Below are positions 15,234 to 24,590 of a DNA stretch of 64,000 nucleotides, piece by piece. The notes below the pieces were generated by a model. That model was not told the origin of the DNA, searched no databases, and worked only from the letters and a program-made list of their open reading frames with translations. The DNA is taken from the NCBI GenBank assembly GCA_016716605.1, contig JADJWA010000001.1:3393001-3457000 (forward strand), given 5' to 3'. The stretch's first letter is position 1, and every line of letters starts with the position of its first letter. The stretch comes from Flavobacteriales bacterium. GTDB lineage: Bacteria; Bacteroidota; Bacteroidia; Flavobacteriales_F; PHOS-HE28. A program made the position numbers and the translations under genes.

Positions 15234-16517
15234 ATGAAGACTTTCGGGATGGTGCTCCTCCTGGCGGCATGCACCACGAGCACCGCATGGGGCCAGCAGC
15301 ACGACTTGGTCGGCTATTGGCACAACTGGAACGATGGCAATGCACCGTACCTGGAACTCGCTGCGATTGACGACCGCTACACGGTGATTGACATCGCCTT
15401 CGCGGAGCCTCAGCCCGGAACCAGCCACGTGATGTCATTCGCGCCATCAGGAACGCCTCAGGCTGTTTTCATCGGTCAGGTGGCAGCCTTGCGGGCTCAA
15501 GGGAAGAAAGTGCTGATCAGCATCGGCGGGGCCAACGCCTCGGTGCATCTCGACAGCGATCAGGAGCGCGACGAGTTCGTGATCTCCGTGCTCGAGATCA
15601 TCGGCACCTACGGGTTCGACGGCATCGACATCGATCTGGAAGGCAGCTCGGTGGCGATCACCGGGGGCAGCATCTCAACGCCCATCGATGCTTCCATGAT
15701 CCGATTGATCGACGCGATCACGAGCATCGCCGATGCATTCGAGGCGGCATACAGCACCCCCATGATGCTCACCATGGCGCCTGAAACAGCTTATGTCCAG
15801 GGTGGGCAGAGCGCCTTCGGAGGCATTTGGGGCGCATACCTCCCGCTGATCGATGCCCTGCGCGACCGGATCGACATCCTGCATGTCCAACTGTACAACA
15901 GCGGCAGCATGTACGGCATCGATGGCGGCATCTACGCGCAAGGCAGCGCGGACTTCATCGTGAGCCAGGTGGATGCTTTGCTCCAGGGCTTCGGCACCAG
16001 CGGAGGCTTCTTCGAACCACTGCCAGCGGCTAAAGTCGCCATCGGCCTGCCCGCATGCCCCTCCGCAGCGGGCGGCGGCTATGTGAGTCCGGCGGTGCTG
16101 GCAGACGCAGTCGCCTATCTGCGCGGAACTGGCCCGCAGCCCGGGCTCTACCAGCTCGCAGGCACCTACCCCGATCTGCGTGGACTGATGACCTGGAGCA
16201 TCAATTGGGATGCAGCACCCGGATGTGCCGCTTCCTATGAGTTCGCCGAGTCGTATGAGGACCTCTTCGATCTGAGTACCGGGACAGATGAGGCCGTGCA
16301 CTCTGATGTGACCCTCATGGTGGAGAATGGCGTGCTGAGCATCCAAGGGCAATACGGCGTGCACAACCTGAGCCTCTATGATGCCGAAGGAAGGATCTGC
16401 GCGTTCGTGGCCGCTACAGACGGTCACGCATCATGGCCTGCGGACCTGCGCGGGGGCTTCTATTGGGTCAGGGTTGCGGGAGCGGGAATCGCCCCGATGC
16501 GGGTGCTGGCGCCCTGA
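15234..16517 (+). CDS. Secreted glycoside hydrolase family 18 (chitinase-like)
   Basis: A 427-residue GH18 protein with a signal peptide (residues 1-20, ending AWGQ). The catalytic motif DGIDIDLEG is intact: Asp129, Asp132, Asp134 and the acid/base Glu136. SIGGANAS (about 96-103) matches the conserved SxGG strand. The C-terminal 80 residues (VHNLSLYDAEGR ... GGFYWVRV) look like a weak type IX sorting domain without the usual PNP. The expected reaction is hydrolysis of beta-1,4-linked GlcNAc polymers outside the cell. Its stop abuts the stop of the convergent receiver gene (TGATCA). Confidence 0.92.
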   Translation: MKTFGMVLLLAACTTSTAWGQQHDLVGYWHNWNDGNAPYLELAAIDDRYTVIDIAFAEPQPGTSHVMSFAPSGTPQAVFIGQVAALRAQGKKVLISIGGANASVHLDSDQERDEFVISVLEIIGTYGFDGIDIDLEGSSVAITGGSISTPIDASMIRLIDAITSIADAFEAAYSTPMMLTMAPETAYVQGGQSAFGGIWGAYLPLIDALRDRIDILHVQLYNSGSMYGIDGGIYAQGSADFIVSQVDALLQGFGTSGGFFEPLPAAKVAIGLPACPSAAGGGYVSPAVLADAVAYLRGTGPQPGLYQLAGTYPDLRGLMTWSINWDAAPGCAASYEFAESYEDLFDLSTGTDEAVHSDVTLMVENGVLSIQGQYGVHNLSLYDAEGRICAFVAATDGHASWPADLRGGFYWVRVAGAGIAPMRVLAP

Positions 16518-17006
16518 TCAGGAAAGCAGCCGCTGCCGAAGGGCGAACTCCAGTTGCCGGTTCGATTCCTCCAAACGCCGCGTATAGGCCTCCTTTTCCT
16601 CTTCGGCTTTGTACGCGCTGTATGCGTCGTCAACCGCCCGAACAAGTTGGCTGGCCACCCATGGTTTCGAGAAATACTTGGAGACGCCCCCGTTGTTCAC
16701 GGCATCGATCACAGCCTCCAGGTCGGAATAGGCCGTGATGAGCATGCGCCGCACCTCCGGGAAACGTTTTTTCACGATGGCCAGCAGCTCGCTTCCGTTC
16801 AACCCGTGCATGCGCTGATCGGCGATGAGCACGTGCACCCGGCTGGCGCTCAGATGCATCATCGCTTCGTTATGGTCGGCCGCCAACAAGATGATCATCT
16901 GGTGGCGGAATGCCGACTGAAAGGCCTGGCGGTTGCCAGCATCGTCATCCACATAGAGCACGACGGGGAGTGCGTCCTGTCTGGGGGTCTGGGCAAGGGC
17001 ATTCAT
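16518..17006 (-). CDS. Response regulator, receiver domain with coiled-coil tail
   Basis: A 162-residue protein: CheY-like receiver (residues about 14-130) with the acidic pair Asp20-Asp22, phospho-acceptor Asp63 (LIADQRMHG) and Lys114 (FSKPW), then a charged coiled coil (EEEKEAYTRRLEESNRQLEF). There is no DNA-binding or enzymatic output domain. Its receiver is a clear paralogue of the N-terminal domain of the REC-PAS-kinase at 22370 (shared DQRM, YSDLxAV, NxGG, KPW). It is divergent from the Rv1355c-like gene, so it may be controlled from the shared intergenic region. Confidence 0.9.
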   Translation of the reverse strand: MNALAQTPRQDALPVVLYVDDDAGNRQAFQSAFRHQMIILLAADHNEAMMHLSASRVHVLIADQRMHGLNGSELLAIVKKRFPEVRRMLITAYSDLEAVIDAVNNGGVSKYFSKPWVASQLVRAVDDAYSAYKAEEEKEAYTRRLEESNRQLEFALRQRLLS

Positions 17007-17096
17007 GGCGGTGGATTCGGTGGGCTCATACGCAGACCGGTATTCATGGTTCGTCGATAACGCTTGTTGATAAATTGTTCATAATTCGTGGTTGAT

Positions 17097-17104
17097 TAGC
17101 TTCG
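17097..17104 (+). promoter_or_regulatory. Possible -7 element (TAGCTTCG) in divergent region
   Basis: TAnnTTYG match in the A/T-rich 17007-17145 interval, 41 nt before the start of the E1-nitroreductase gene. Confidence 0.35.
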
Positions 17105-17145
17105 CCCCCACTCTCTCAACTTGGGCACCACTCTCCTGACCACCC

Positions 17146-19452
17146 ATGACTACTTGGCTCGAAGCGCTGCGGGGTGCTTCAGCGGCGGACCCGGAGGCAT
17201 TCCGGCCAGTCCTCTTCCGCCTAGCGCAACCGTCTGACCAACGGGCGCTGGAAGGCCTGCTGAAGCACGACCGCCGAATCACGGTTCACGATGAGCTGCG
17301 AGCGCAGCTTCGTGAGCTGGTGAAGGCGCTCCAGCCTGCCGTGAAATGGACTGGTGGCCAGTTGGATGAGGCGGTCGATGCCCATTTGGCCGGGATTCCT
17401 GCCGAACTGTATGGCTGCTGGGTTTACTACCCTTGGTCCAACCGCTTGGTGCACCTGCTCGACGAATCGGAATTCGCCCGGGTGAGGACAGACCGCAACC
17501 GGAACAAGATCACCGCCGAGGAGCAGGCGATCCTTGCCACCAAGCGTGTGGGCGTCATCGGCTTGAGCGTGGGCCAGAGCGTGAGCCTGGCCTTGGCCAT
17601 GGAGCGCAGCTTCGGCGAACTGCGCCTGGCCGATTTCGACGCCTTGGAACTGAGCAACCTGAACCGGATCCGAAGCGGAGTGCACCACCTCGGAGTGAAC
17701 AAGGTGGTGAACGCGGCGCGCGAAATCGCCGAACTCGACCCCTACTTGAAGGTCACCGCCTTCACTGAAGGCGTCAACGAGGAGAACATCGACCGTTTCC
17801 TGACCGAAGGGGGAAAGCTCGACCTCTTGATCGAGGAATGCGACAGCGTCGCCGTGAAGATCATCGCCCGGCAGAAGGCCAAGGCCTTGAGGATCCCGGT
17901 GGTGATGGAGACCAGCGACCGCGGCTTGATCGATGTGGAGCGCTTCGACCTGGAGCCGGACCGTGCGATCCTGCATGGGTTGGTGGAGCATTTGGATCTG
18001 AACCTCGCTGCGAAGGCCCGAACGAATGAGGAGAAGCTGCCCTTCGTGGTGCCGATCATCGGCCTGGATACGATGAGCACGCGCATGAAGGCCAGCATGC
18101 TTGAGATCGAAAGCACCGTGGGCACCTGGCCTCAGCTGGCCGGTGCAGTGATGCTTGGCGGTGCTTTGGTGGCGGAGATCCATCGTCGTATCGCGCTGGG
18201 CCAATTCAGCAGCAGCGGACGGTGGTACATCGACCCCGTGGATTTGATCAGCGACCCGTCTTCACCAGAAGCGCGAGCTGCCGTCATGGAAGCGTCGGCG
18301 CCGCTCACAAGCTCAACGATGCATGCCATCGCGAGCAAGCAACTGTTCACTGCGCCATCACGCGAGATCACCTCTGTTGAGGCGCAGGCATTGGTCGAGG
18401 CCGCGATCATGGCACCGTCAGCCGGCAATCTGCAGCCTTGGCGCTTTCTCCTGTCCGATGGACGATTGCTCGCTTTCCACGATGGCTCCCTGGGAGACTC
18501 AGCCCTTGATGCCGGAAGGTTGATACCATCCATCGACATGGGCACCGCGCTGGAGAACATCCGGCTGCGCGCGGCGTCACTGGGCTTCAGCATCAAAGTA
18601 CAACCATATCCCATCGCTGGCGAACATGCCTTGGTGGCGAGCATCGTGGCCGAAAACGCCGCAACAACTCCTGATCCTCTGGCGGACGTCATCCCATTGC
18701 GCTGCACCAACCGAAGAAAGGGAGACGCGCGGCCGATGGACCCTGGAGCATCGGCCGAACTGCGCGATGCGGCAAGTGCCGTGGCAGGATGCGATGCGCA
18801 CCTGATCACCGATCGGGACGCCCTCCTGCGCATGGCAGAAGTGATCGGCGAGGCAGAGCGCTTACGCGTGCTCAACCCCATTGGTCACTTCGAGCTCTTC
18901 GAGAAGGAGATGCGCTGGAGCGATGCCGAGCTGACCTCGAACCACGATGGCCTTGACCTGCCCTCAATGGAGCTGAAGCTCACCGAAGAGGTCGGCTTCC
19001 GCGTGGCGCGTGACCGCAAGGCCATGGACCTTCTCGCCGACTGGGATGGCGCCCGCGGATTCATGAAGATGACCCGCGACAACTTCCGCTCAGCCTCTGG
19101 GCTGGTGCTGGTGAGCGCTGCGGCCAGCAGCCCTGCCGATCTGCTCGAGGCCGGCCGCGCCGTGCAGCGGGTATGGCTGCGTGCCACTGCAATGGGCCTC
19201 GCTTCTCACCCTTGCTCAGCTCCCCTCCTGCTCGCGCATCATGTGCGCTTTGGCGGTGGCGCTGGAATAAGCCATGCGCACCGGCAAACGTTGCTGCAGC
19301 TATTGAGCGAGACTCTGCGCGCATTCGGAACCGAAGGCCGCGAGCCCATCTTCTTGCTGCGGCTCTCCTACGCCGGGCAGCCCACAGCACGAAGCGTGAG
19401 GCGGCCTTTGAGCGCATTCTTGCAATTCGACCAACAACCCATACCCGCCTAG
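17146..19452 (+). CDS. Rv1355c family: E1/ThiF-like adenylyltransferase fused to nitroreductase
   Basis: A 768-residue two-enzyme fusion. Residues about 130-370 form a ThiF/E1-like Rossmann domain (VGVIGLSVGQSVSLALAMERS, then LADFDALELSNLNRI), which binds ATP and would activate a carboxylate. Residues about 405-750 form a nitroreductase-like flavin domain (EAAIMAPSAGNLQPWRF and LLEAGRAVQRVWLRATAMGL). The N-terminal 120 residues are alpha-helical and unassigned. No E1 catalytic cysteine was identified. The same architecture is annotated as the Rv1355c family; its substrate is not known to me. The next gene, an acyltransferase-like protein, starts 2 bp after the stop, so the two probably act in one pathway. 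Confidence 0.88.
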   Translation: MTTWLEALRGASAADPEAFRPVLFRLAQPSDQRALEGLLKHDRRITVHDELRAQLRELVKALQPAVKWTGGQLDEAVDAHLAGIPAELYGCWVYYPWSNRLVHLLDESEFARVRTDRNRNKITAEEQAILATKRVGVIGLSVGQSVSLALAMERSFGELRLADFDALELSNLNRIRSGVHHLGVNKVVNAAREIAELDPYLKVTAFTEGVNEENIDRFLTEGGKLDLLIEECDSVAVKIIARQKAKALRIPVVMETSDRGLIDVERFDLEPDRAILHGLVEHLDLNLAAKARTNEEKLPFVVPIIGLDTMSTRMKASMLEIESTVGTWPQLAGAVMLGGALVAEIHRRIALGQFSSSGRWYIDPVDLISDPSSPEARAAVMEASAPLTSSTMHAIASKQLFTAPSREITSVEAQALVEAAIMAPSAGNLQPWRFLLSDGRLLAFHDGSLGDSALDAGRLIPSIDMGTALENIRLRAASLGFSIKVQPYPIAGEHALVASIVAENAATTPDPLADVIPLRCTNRRKGDARPMDPGASAELRDAASAVAGCDAHLITDRDALLRMAEVIGEAERLRVLNPIGHFELFEKEMRWSDAELTSNHDGLDLPSMELKLTEEVGFRVARDRKAMDLLADWDGARGFMKMTRDNFRSASGLVLVSAAASSPADLLEAGRAVQRVWLRATAMGLASHPCSAPLLLAHHVRFGGGAGISHAHRQTLLQLLSETLRAFGTEGREPIFLLRLSYAGQPTARSVRRPLSAFLQFDQQPIPA

Positions 19453-19454
19453 CC

Positions 19455-20186
19455 ATGGAGAAGATCACGATCAGAGCGTTCAGGGCCGTGGATGAGCCGG
19501 AGCTGTGCCGCATCTATGCAGAGGAGCATGCGCGGGTGCTGAAGGACATCGGGGTGGACCAGGTGATGAAGCCAGATGAAAGTTGGCATAGTGACCCTTC
19601 GTGCATCGCGATCTGCGCATTCCATGAGACCCTTGGAATGGTGGCAGGCGTCAGAATCCAGCAACGGATGTCGACGATATTGCCGATGGAGGTGCATCTG
19701 AATGCATATGAAGGTCGCACTGTGCAGGTTTTCGATGAACTCGGTCCAAACCTCGGAGAGATGTGCGGCCTGTGGAACGCACATCGCTTCGCAGGACGAG
19801 GCATACCAACAATGCTGCTATCGGCAGCAGTAGCCTTGGCGCCTGAAGCTGGCCTGAGCACGCTCGTGTGCTTCGCCGCGGAATACATGGCCCCTCGATG
19901 CAAGGAGCTAGGCTTCAACGTAATGGAGCAATTGGGCAATCGAGGTGAATTCCGGTTTCCAATCGCCACAATTGCATCATACCCGATGGTGCTGCCGGAC
20001 ACGAAACATCTGGCATCCACAGAAGAGCAGAAGCGAAGCCAAATCCAAGCCCTTAGATCCAATCCTGACCAACGCCTGGATGTTGCGGTCAAGGATCAGC
20101 GCATGGAAGTGACGTACATGCTTCTAGGCATGAAAGGCAAGCTGCCCGATAAGGGCATGCACGGACATCACCGCTTCGCAGCGTAG
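19455..20186 (+). CDS. GNAT-fold acyltransferase, autoinducer-synthase/FeeM-like
   Basis: A 243-residue protein starting MEKITIRAFRAVDEPELCRIY, 2 bp after the Rv1355c-like gene. The GNAT pattern is recognisable: VAGVRI (strand before the active site), LPMEVHLN, GEMCGLWNAHRFAGRGIPTMLL (an acyl-CoA or acyl-carrier binding loop of the form RGxGI), and a C-terminal strand at LGFNVM. The GExxxLxxxxxxxGRGI arrangement resembles N-acyl amino acid synthases and LuxI-type enzymes more than ordinary acetyltransferases. The substrate is unknown. A long frame extends upstream, but it lies inside the previous gene. Confidence 0.7.
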   Translation: MEKITIRAFRAVDEPELCRIYAEEHARVLKDIGVDQVMKPDESWHSDPSCIAICAFHETLGMVAGVRIQQRMSTILPMEVHLNAYEGRTVQVFDELGPNLGEMCGLWNAHRFAGRGIPTMLLSAAVALAPEAGLSTLVCFAAEYMAPRCKELGFNVMEQLGNRGEFRFPIATIASYPMVLPDTKHLASTEEQKRSQIQALRSNPDQRLDVAVKDQRMEVTYMLLGMKGKLPDKGMHGHHRFAA

Positions 20187-20241
20187 TGCTCCAGAACCTG
20201 CCATCATAGGACTCCGTAGAACGGGCGCCATAAACGGTGCC

Positions 20242-22365
20242 ATGCTCTACCTGGTGAATCGAATTCTGGTTGTTCGCTTGCTGGGGTTGCTTCTCGCGGC
20301 AAACTCGACCCTGCCTTCGAAGGCACAATTCGAAGGCATCGTTGACCTTCTTCTCTGGAATGACACTGTGGAGACGCAAGACCCGAATCACGCGCTTCAA
20401 TACGGCCAGTTCGTGCCTGTAGCAGAAGGCATTCTCAATTTCCCGGTTTCCTCGGATATCAAATGGCTTCGTTTCAAGGTGGACAAAGGTGTCGCACCCA
20501 AGAAGACTATCCTTTCGGTCCCATACGCCGAGATCGATGAGTTCGACCTGTTCTCCAGAACGGAAGCCGGCCTGAGTCTCATAGCGCACACAGGACGGCT
20601 TGTTCCTTCGGCTGAGCAGGTTCCCGGACCACGGTTCTACGACTTCGAGCTGAATGGCCTGGAGGGGACTGAATATCTGCTTCGCGTGGGCGGCTTCAAG
20701 CCCATTCATCTGCCACTGCAGCTGAATTCGCCCGCTGACGCGATGCAGGCAACGAGTCGGCGAAACGGCTACATGGGACTATATGCCGGGATCATGCTCG
20801 CCATGGCGCTCTACAACCTCTTCGTCTATTTATCCATCCGAGACAAGAGCTATCTATTCTACGTGCTCTACATCATTGCCATCAGCACGGCCCAGCTCAC
20901 TTTCCTTGTTCAGGACCCCTTTGGCATGTGGTCAGGCAGCCCATGGTTCGATGCCCGCTCTTCCATCTTCTTTGCTCTTGCAGCAATCGCTTTGGGAGTG
21001 CTGTTCGCTCAGCGATTCATTGGAACCAAGACAACCACCCCGCGCTTGCATCGGGTCGGCCATATATTCTACCTGTTGATAGCGATCAACCTGATCATCT
21101 ATTCAACCACGGACCCTCGAATCGGGTATCAAATAGCTCAAGCTCTCGGCGGCTGGTCAGCGATCTACCTTTTCATCACGGCACTGGTCGCACAGCGCTC
21201 TGGCTCTCGCCAAGCCAGTTACTTCCTCATCGCCTGGTCAGCCTTCCTCATCGGTGTTGTCGTCTTCGTATTGAAGGATGCTGGCGTGCTTCCGTTCAAC
21301 GACCTGACCCAATATGCCATGCCCATCGGCTCCGCCATCGAGGGCATCCTGCTCTCCTTCGGTCTGGCCGATAGGATCAACGTTCTGCGCAAAGAGAAGG
21401 AGCGCTCACAGGCCGAAGCGCTCAGCATGGCGCAGGAGAACGAGCGCCTGATCCGTGAGCAGAACATCGAGCTGGAGCGCAAGGTGCATGAGCGCACAGC
21501 TGCCCTGCAGGAGAGCAACGATACGTTGAAGCGCACGCAGGCCCAACTGGTGCAGAGCGAGAAGATGTCGAGCCTAGGCCAGCTCACGGCCGGTATCGCG
21601 CATGAGATCAACAACCCGATCAACTTCATCAGCAGCAACATCGGGCCCTTGCGGCGCAATGTGGGCGAAGTGATGGAGGCCATTCAGGCTTACCGGTCAA
21701 TCCCTGCATCAGGTGAGGCCGCAACAGCCCTAGCCGCGAGACGTGAGCACGACAATCGCATCGGACTGGACGAGACCATCACCGAACTGGATGAGATCAT
21801 CCACAGCATGGACGAGGGCGCCCGGCGCACCGCTGAGATCGTGCGCGGACTGCGCAATTTCTCGCGCCTCGATGAAGACGACTTGAAGCCCAGTGATCTC
21901 AACGAGGGCTTGCGCAGCACCATGGCCGTGCTGATGCCGCAATACCGTGACAAGGTGGACCTGCGGATTGAGGCCGGCGAGATCCCCAAAGCGGAGTGTT
22001 TCCCGGGGAAGATCAACCAGGTGCTCATGAACATCCTGAACAACGCCGCTCAAGCCACGCTGGCCCGGGCAGATGGCCGGCCGCGCGAGGTGACCGCCTC
22101 TACAACCGCCTCGGGCCAGCACGTTGTGATCCGCATCAGCGACACCGGCGTGGGCATGAGCGATGAGGTGATGGCAAGGATGTACGACCCCTTCTTCACC
22201 ACCAAGCCGGTGGGCGAGGGAACGGGCCTCGGGCTGGCCATCGTCTATGGCATCATCAACGAGCACAACGGCTCCATTACCGTCGAAAGCCAGCCCGGCA
22301 TCGGAACCACTTTCACCATCACCCTGCCGATTCGCCAGCCGAGGGCGCGTGAACAAGCCGCTTAG
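20242..22365 (+). CDS. 7TMR-DISM sensor histidine kinase
   Basis: A 707-residue membrane kinase. Signal peptide to about residue 28; a 7TMR-DISM extracellular beta domain (about 35-165); seven membrane helices (about 176-375); a coiled coil (about 380-440, containing RKVHERTAALQESNDTLK); then HisKA with the phospho-acceptor His454 (GIAHEINNPINF) and HATPase (NQVLMNILNNAAQA, DTGVGM, GTGLGLAIVYGI). Members sense ligands through the extracellular domain. It follows the acyltransferase gene by 55 bp and precedes the REC-PAS-kinase by 4 bp, suggesting that it may detect a product of the preceding enzymes; that link is inference. The N-terminal half is lower in G+C than the kinase half. Confidence 0.93.
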   Translation: MLYLVNRILVVRLLGLLLAANSTLPSKAQFEGIVDLLLWNDTVETQDPNHALQYGQFVPVAEGILNFPVSSDIKWLRFKVDKGVAPKKTILSVPYAEIDEFDLFSRTEAGLSLIAHTGRLVPSAEQVPGPRFYDFELNGLEGTEYLLRVGGFKPIHLPLQLNSPADAMQATSRRNGYMGLYAGIMLAMALYNLFVYLSIRDKSYLFYVLYIIAISTAQLTFLVQDPFGMWSGSPWFDARSSIFFALAAIALGVLFAQRFIGTKTTTPRLHRVGHIFYLLIAINLIIYSTTDPRIGYQIAQALGGWSAIYLFITALVAQRSGSRQASYFLIAWSAFLIGVVVFVLKDAGVLPFNDLTQYAMPIGSAIEGILLSFGLADRINVLRKEKERSQAEALSMAQENERLIREQNIELERKVHERTAALQESNDTLKRTQAQLVQSEKMSSLGQLTAGIAHEINNPINFISSNIGPLRRNVGEVMEAIQAYRSIPASGEAATALAARREHDNRIGLDETITELDEIIHSMDEGARRTAEIVRGLRNFSRLDEDDLKPSDLNEGLRSTMAVLMPQYRDKVDLRIEAGEIPKAECFPGKINQVLMNILNNAAQATLARADGRPREVTASTTASGQHVVIRISDTGVGMSDEVMARMYDPFFTTKPVGEGTGLGLAIVYGIINEHNGSITVESQPGIGTTFTITLPIRQPRAREQAA

Positions 22366-22369
22366 CCCA

Positions 22370-23905
22370 ATGAGCGACCGCATCCGTGTGCTCTTCGTTG
22401 ATGACGAAGAGAAGAACCTCAAGAGCTTCCGTGCCACCTTCCGGCGCGAGATGGACGTGCTGTTGGCCGCCTCTGGCACCGAAGCGCTCGAATTGCTCGC
22501 GCGGAACGAAGTGCATGTGATCATCTCGGACCAGCGCATGCCCGGCATGAGCGGCAGCGAATTCCTGGCCATCGCCAAAGTGCGCCATCCGCAGGCCATG
22601 CGCATGCTGCTCACGGGCTACAGCGACCTCGATGCCGTGGTGCGCGCCGTGAACGAAGGAGGCATATACGCCTACGCCACGAAGCCTTGGGATGAGAACG
22701 ATCTACGCCTGCGGATCTGCCAGGCCTACGAGATCCAGCGATTGAGGCACGATAAGGAACAGCTGCTGCAACGGTATGGCCAGGTATTCGAGGCGACCGC
22801 CGACCCGATCGTGATCGTGAATCAACGCGGCCAGGTCATCGAGGCCAATGCGGCGTGCGCATCGCTCATCGGCATGCCGCGTGAGGGCCTGCTCAGCCGT
22901 CGCTTCACCGAGTACCTCGACGACCCCAAAGGACTGGTGCGCAACCTCAGGCGTCACCGTTCAGGAAACGATTTCGTGAATGTTGACCTCACCATCCGCA
23001 ACGCCCAGGGAAGGGTGATCGATTGCCTGATGACGGCCACCTACCTAGGCGCGCAGGGCGACCATGCCAATGTGTTCCAAGCAGTGATCAAGGATATCAC
23101 GGACCGGAAGCAGGAGCAGCAGCGCCTGGAGAAGCTTAATGCCGACCTCGACAAGCGCGTTGCGGCACGCACCAGCCAGCTGCTCGAGGCACTCGAGGAT
23201 CTGGGCTCCTTCTCCTACTCCGTGGCGCACGACCTGCGATCGCCACTGAAGAACATCGCCGCCATGAGCGAGCTTCTCCGCAGCAACGCTCAAGAAGACT
23301 CCGCCTTGGCCGATTGCCTGCCGTATGCCGACAGGATCGAGCGCGGCGCCAAGCGCATGATCCAACTCGTGGATGACCTCCTGCGCTTCTCACAGACGAA
23401 TGCCCGATCGCTGGACCGCAAGGAGGTGGACCTCAGTCGGTTGGTCGGCGAAGCCTTGTCTGACGTGGTGCCCGCCGACCGTGCGCATCAGGTGGTCGTG
23501 TCCATCAGCCCCGATGCCACCGCGTTCGCCGATGCTCCGATGCTGAAGGTGGCCTTGCACAACCTGCTCTCGAATGCACTGAAATTCACGCGCACCAAGG
23601 AGAGGCCCGCCATTTCGATCGCGCACACGGCTGAGCCGGAGCACGACCGCCTCACGGTGCGCGACAATGGCGTAGGCTTCGACGCCAAGCACAAGGACCT
23701 GGCATTCGGCGTATTCAAGCGCCTGCACCATGCCGACCAATTCGAGGGCACCGGCGTTGGCCTGGCCATCGTTCAGCGGGTGGTGAGCAAGCATGGCGGC
23801 GAGGTCTGGGCGGAAAGCGCCGTGGGCCAAGGCACCGCGGTGCACATCCGGTTGCCCCGCACCCAAGCCCAAAGGTCCGCGCTGCCATTTGCCCAGGTGG
23901 CGTGA
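22370..23905 (+). CDS. Hybrid REC-PAS-histidine kinase
   Basis: A 511-residue soluble protein: receiver (1-122; Asp54 in IISDQRMPG, KPW near 105-107), PAS (about 135-250; DPIVIVNQRGQVIEANAA), coiled coil (about 250-275), HisKA with His287 (SYSVAHDLRSPLKNI) and HATPase (NLLSNALKFT, DNGVGFD, GTGVGLAIVQRVV). Such a receiver-first kinase is likely to accept phosphate from the upstream 7TMR-DISM kinase and relay it. The start at 22370 is 4 bp after that gene's stop; an earlier ATG at 22247 lies inside it. Phytochrome-like HisKA and HATPase sequences are typical of plant-associated and Bacteroidota kinases. Confidence 0.93.
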   Translation: MSDRIRVLFVDDEEKNLKSFRATFRREMDVLLAASGTEALELLARNEVHVIISDQRMPGMSGSEFLAIAKVRHPQAMRMLLTGYSDLDAVVRAVNEGGIYAYATKPWDENDLRLRICQAYEIQRLRHDKEQLLQRYGQVFEATADPIVIVNQRGQVIEANAACASLIGMPREGLLSRRFTEYLDDPKGLVRNLRRHRSGNDFVNVDLTIRNAQGRVIDCLMTATYLGAQGDHANVFQAVIKDITDRKQEQQRLEKLNADLDKRVAARTSQLLEALEDLGSFSYSVAHDLRSPLKNIAAMSELLRSNAQEDSALADCLPYADRIERGAKRMIQLVDDLLRFSQTNARSLDRKEVDLSRLVGEALSDVVPADRAHQVVVSISPDATAFADAPMLKVALHNLLSNALKFTRTKERPAISIAHTAEPEHDRLTVRDNGVGFDAKHKDLAFGVFKRLHHADQFEGTGVGLAIVQRVVSKHGGEVWAESAVGQGTAVHIRLPRTQAQRSALPFAQVA

Positions 23906-23958
23906 GCGTAACCCGCCCCTTCGCCCCTCCGTATCCACGGCAGCATTCCAGCACACCC

Positions 23959-24489
23959 ATGAACCGACTCATCGCAATCGCCCTGCTCACCGCCTGCGCC
24001 ACGGGCGCTGCATCAGCGCAAGCCCCACGCAAGACCAAAGGCAAGCTAGTTGACCGGCGCGACCAAGCCGAAGGCTGGTACGTCCCCGTTCATGGGCATG
24101 TGACCGTCGATGGCAAGAAGGCTGACAGCTTCGAGATGATCCTTTACAAGGACAATGCGGAGTTGGGCAAGCTGGAAGGCAGGAACGGCCGCTTCGAGCT
24201 AGAACTCGACATCGACCAGTTCTATACGCTCCGCATCACCCAGCAAGGCCGGCAGGAGAAGATGCTCTACTTCGACACCAAGCTCCCCCCGGACCTGGTG
24301 AGGTACCCCGATTACGAGTGCTTCGTGAACCTGCAAGCGCCGCTGGCAGATGGTACGGACCCCTTCTACACGGATTTCCCCTCAGCAATCGTCCGCTATG
24401 ATGAGGCCATGGGCGGCTTCTACCACAGCGAGCATTACCTCTCGCATATCCAGACCAGGCTCGCGGGGGTCTCCAGCGCCACGTTCTAG
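23959..24489 (+). CDS. Secreted protein of unknown function
   Basis: A 176-residue protein with a signal peptide (MNRLIAIALLTACATGAASAQ). The mature part has an early segment GWYVPVHGHVTVDGKKADSF and FEMILYKDNAEL, compatible with a carboxypeptidase-regulatory-like or transthyretin-like beta fold (hydrophobic strands around a Gly/Asp turn), followed by a segment rich in Tyr and Asp. No catalytic motif is seen. It follows the kinase gene by 53 bp and is followed by a terminator hairpin. Confidence 0.7.
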   Translation: MNRLIAIALLTACATGAASAQAPRKTKGKLVDRRDQAEGWYVPVHGHVTVDGKKADSFEMILYKDNAELGKLEGRNGRFELELDIDQFYTLRITQQGRQEKMLYFDTKLPPDLVRYPDYECFVNLQAPLADGTDPFYTDFPSAIVRYDEAMGGFYHSEHYLSHIQTRLAGVSSATF

Positions 24490-24546
24490 CAACGCACATC
24501 CTCCCTCCGGCCTAACAGAAACAAGCGAACAAGGCCGAGGAACAGC

Positions 24547-24570
24547 AAGGCGGGCCCGTAAGCCCGCCTT
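24547..24570. terminator. Bidirectional terminator hairpin
   Basis: AAGGCGGGC paired with GCCCGCCTT around a 6-nt loop, between convergent gene ends at 24489 (+) and 24591 (-). Confidence 0.8.
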
Positions 24571-24590
24571 GATCTTTCCAAAAGCGCCGA

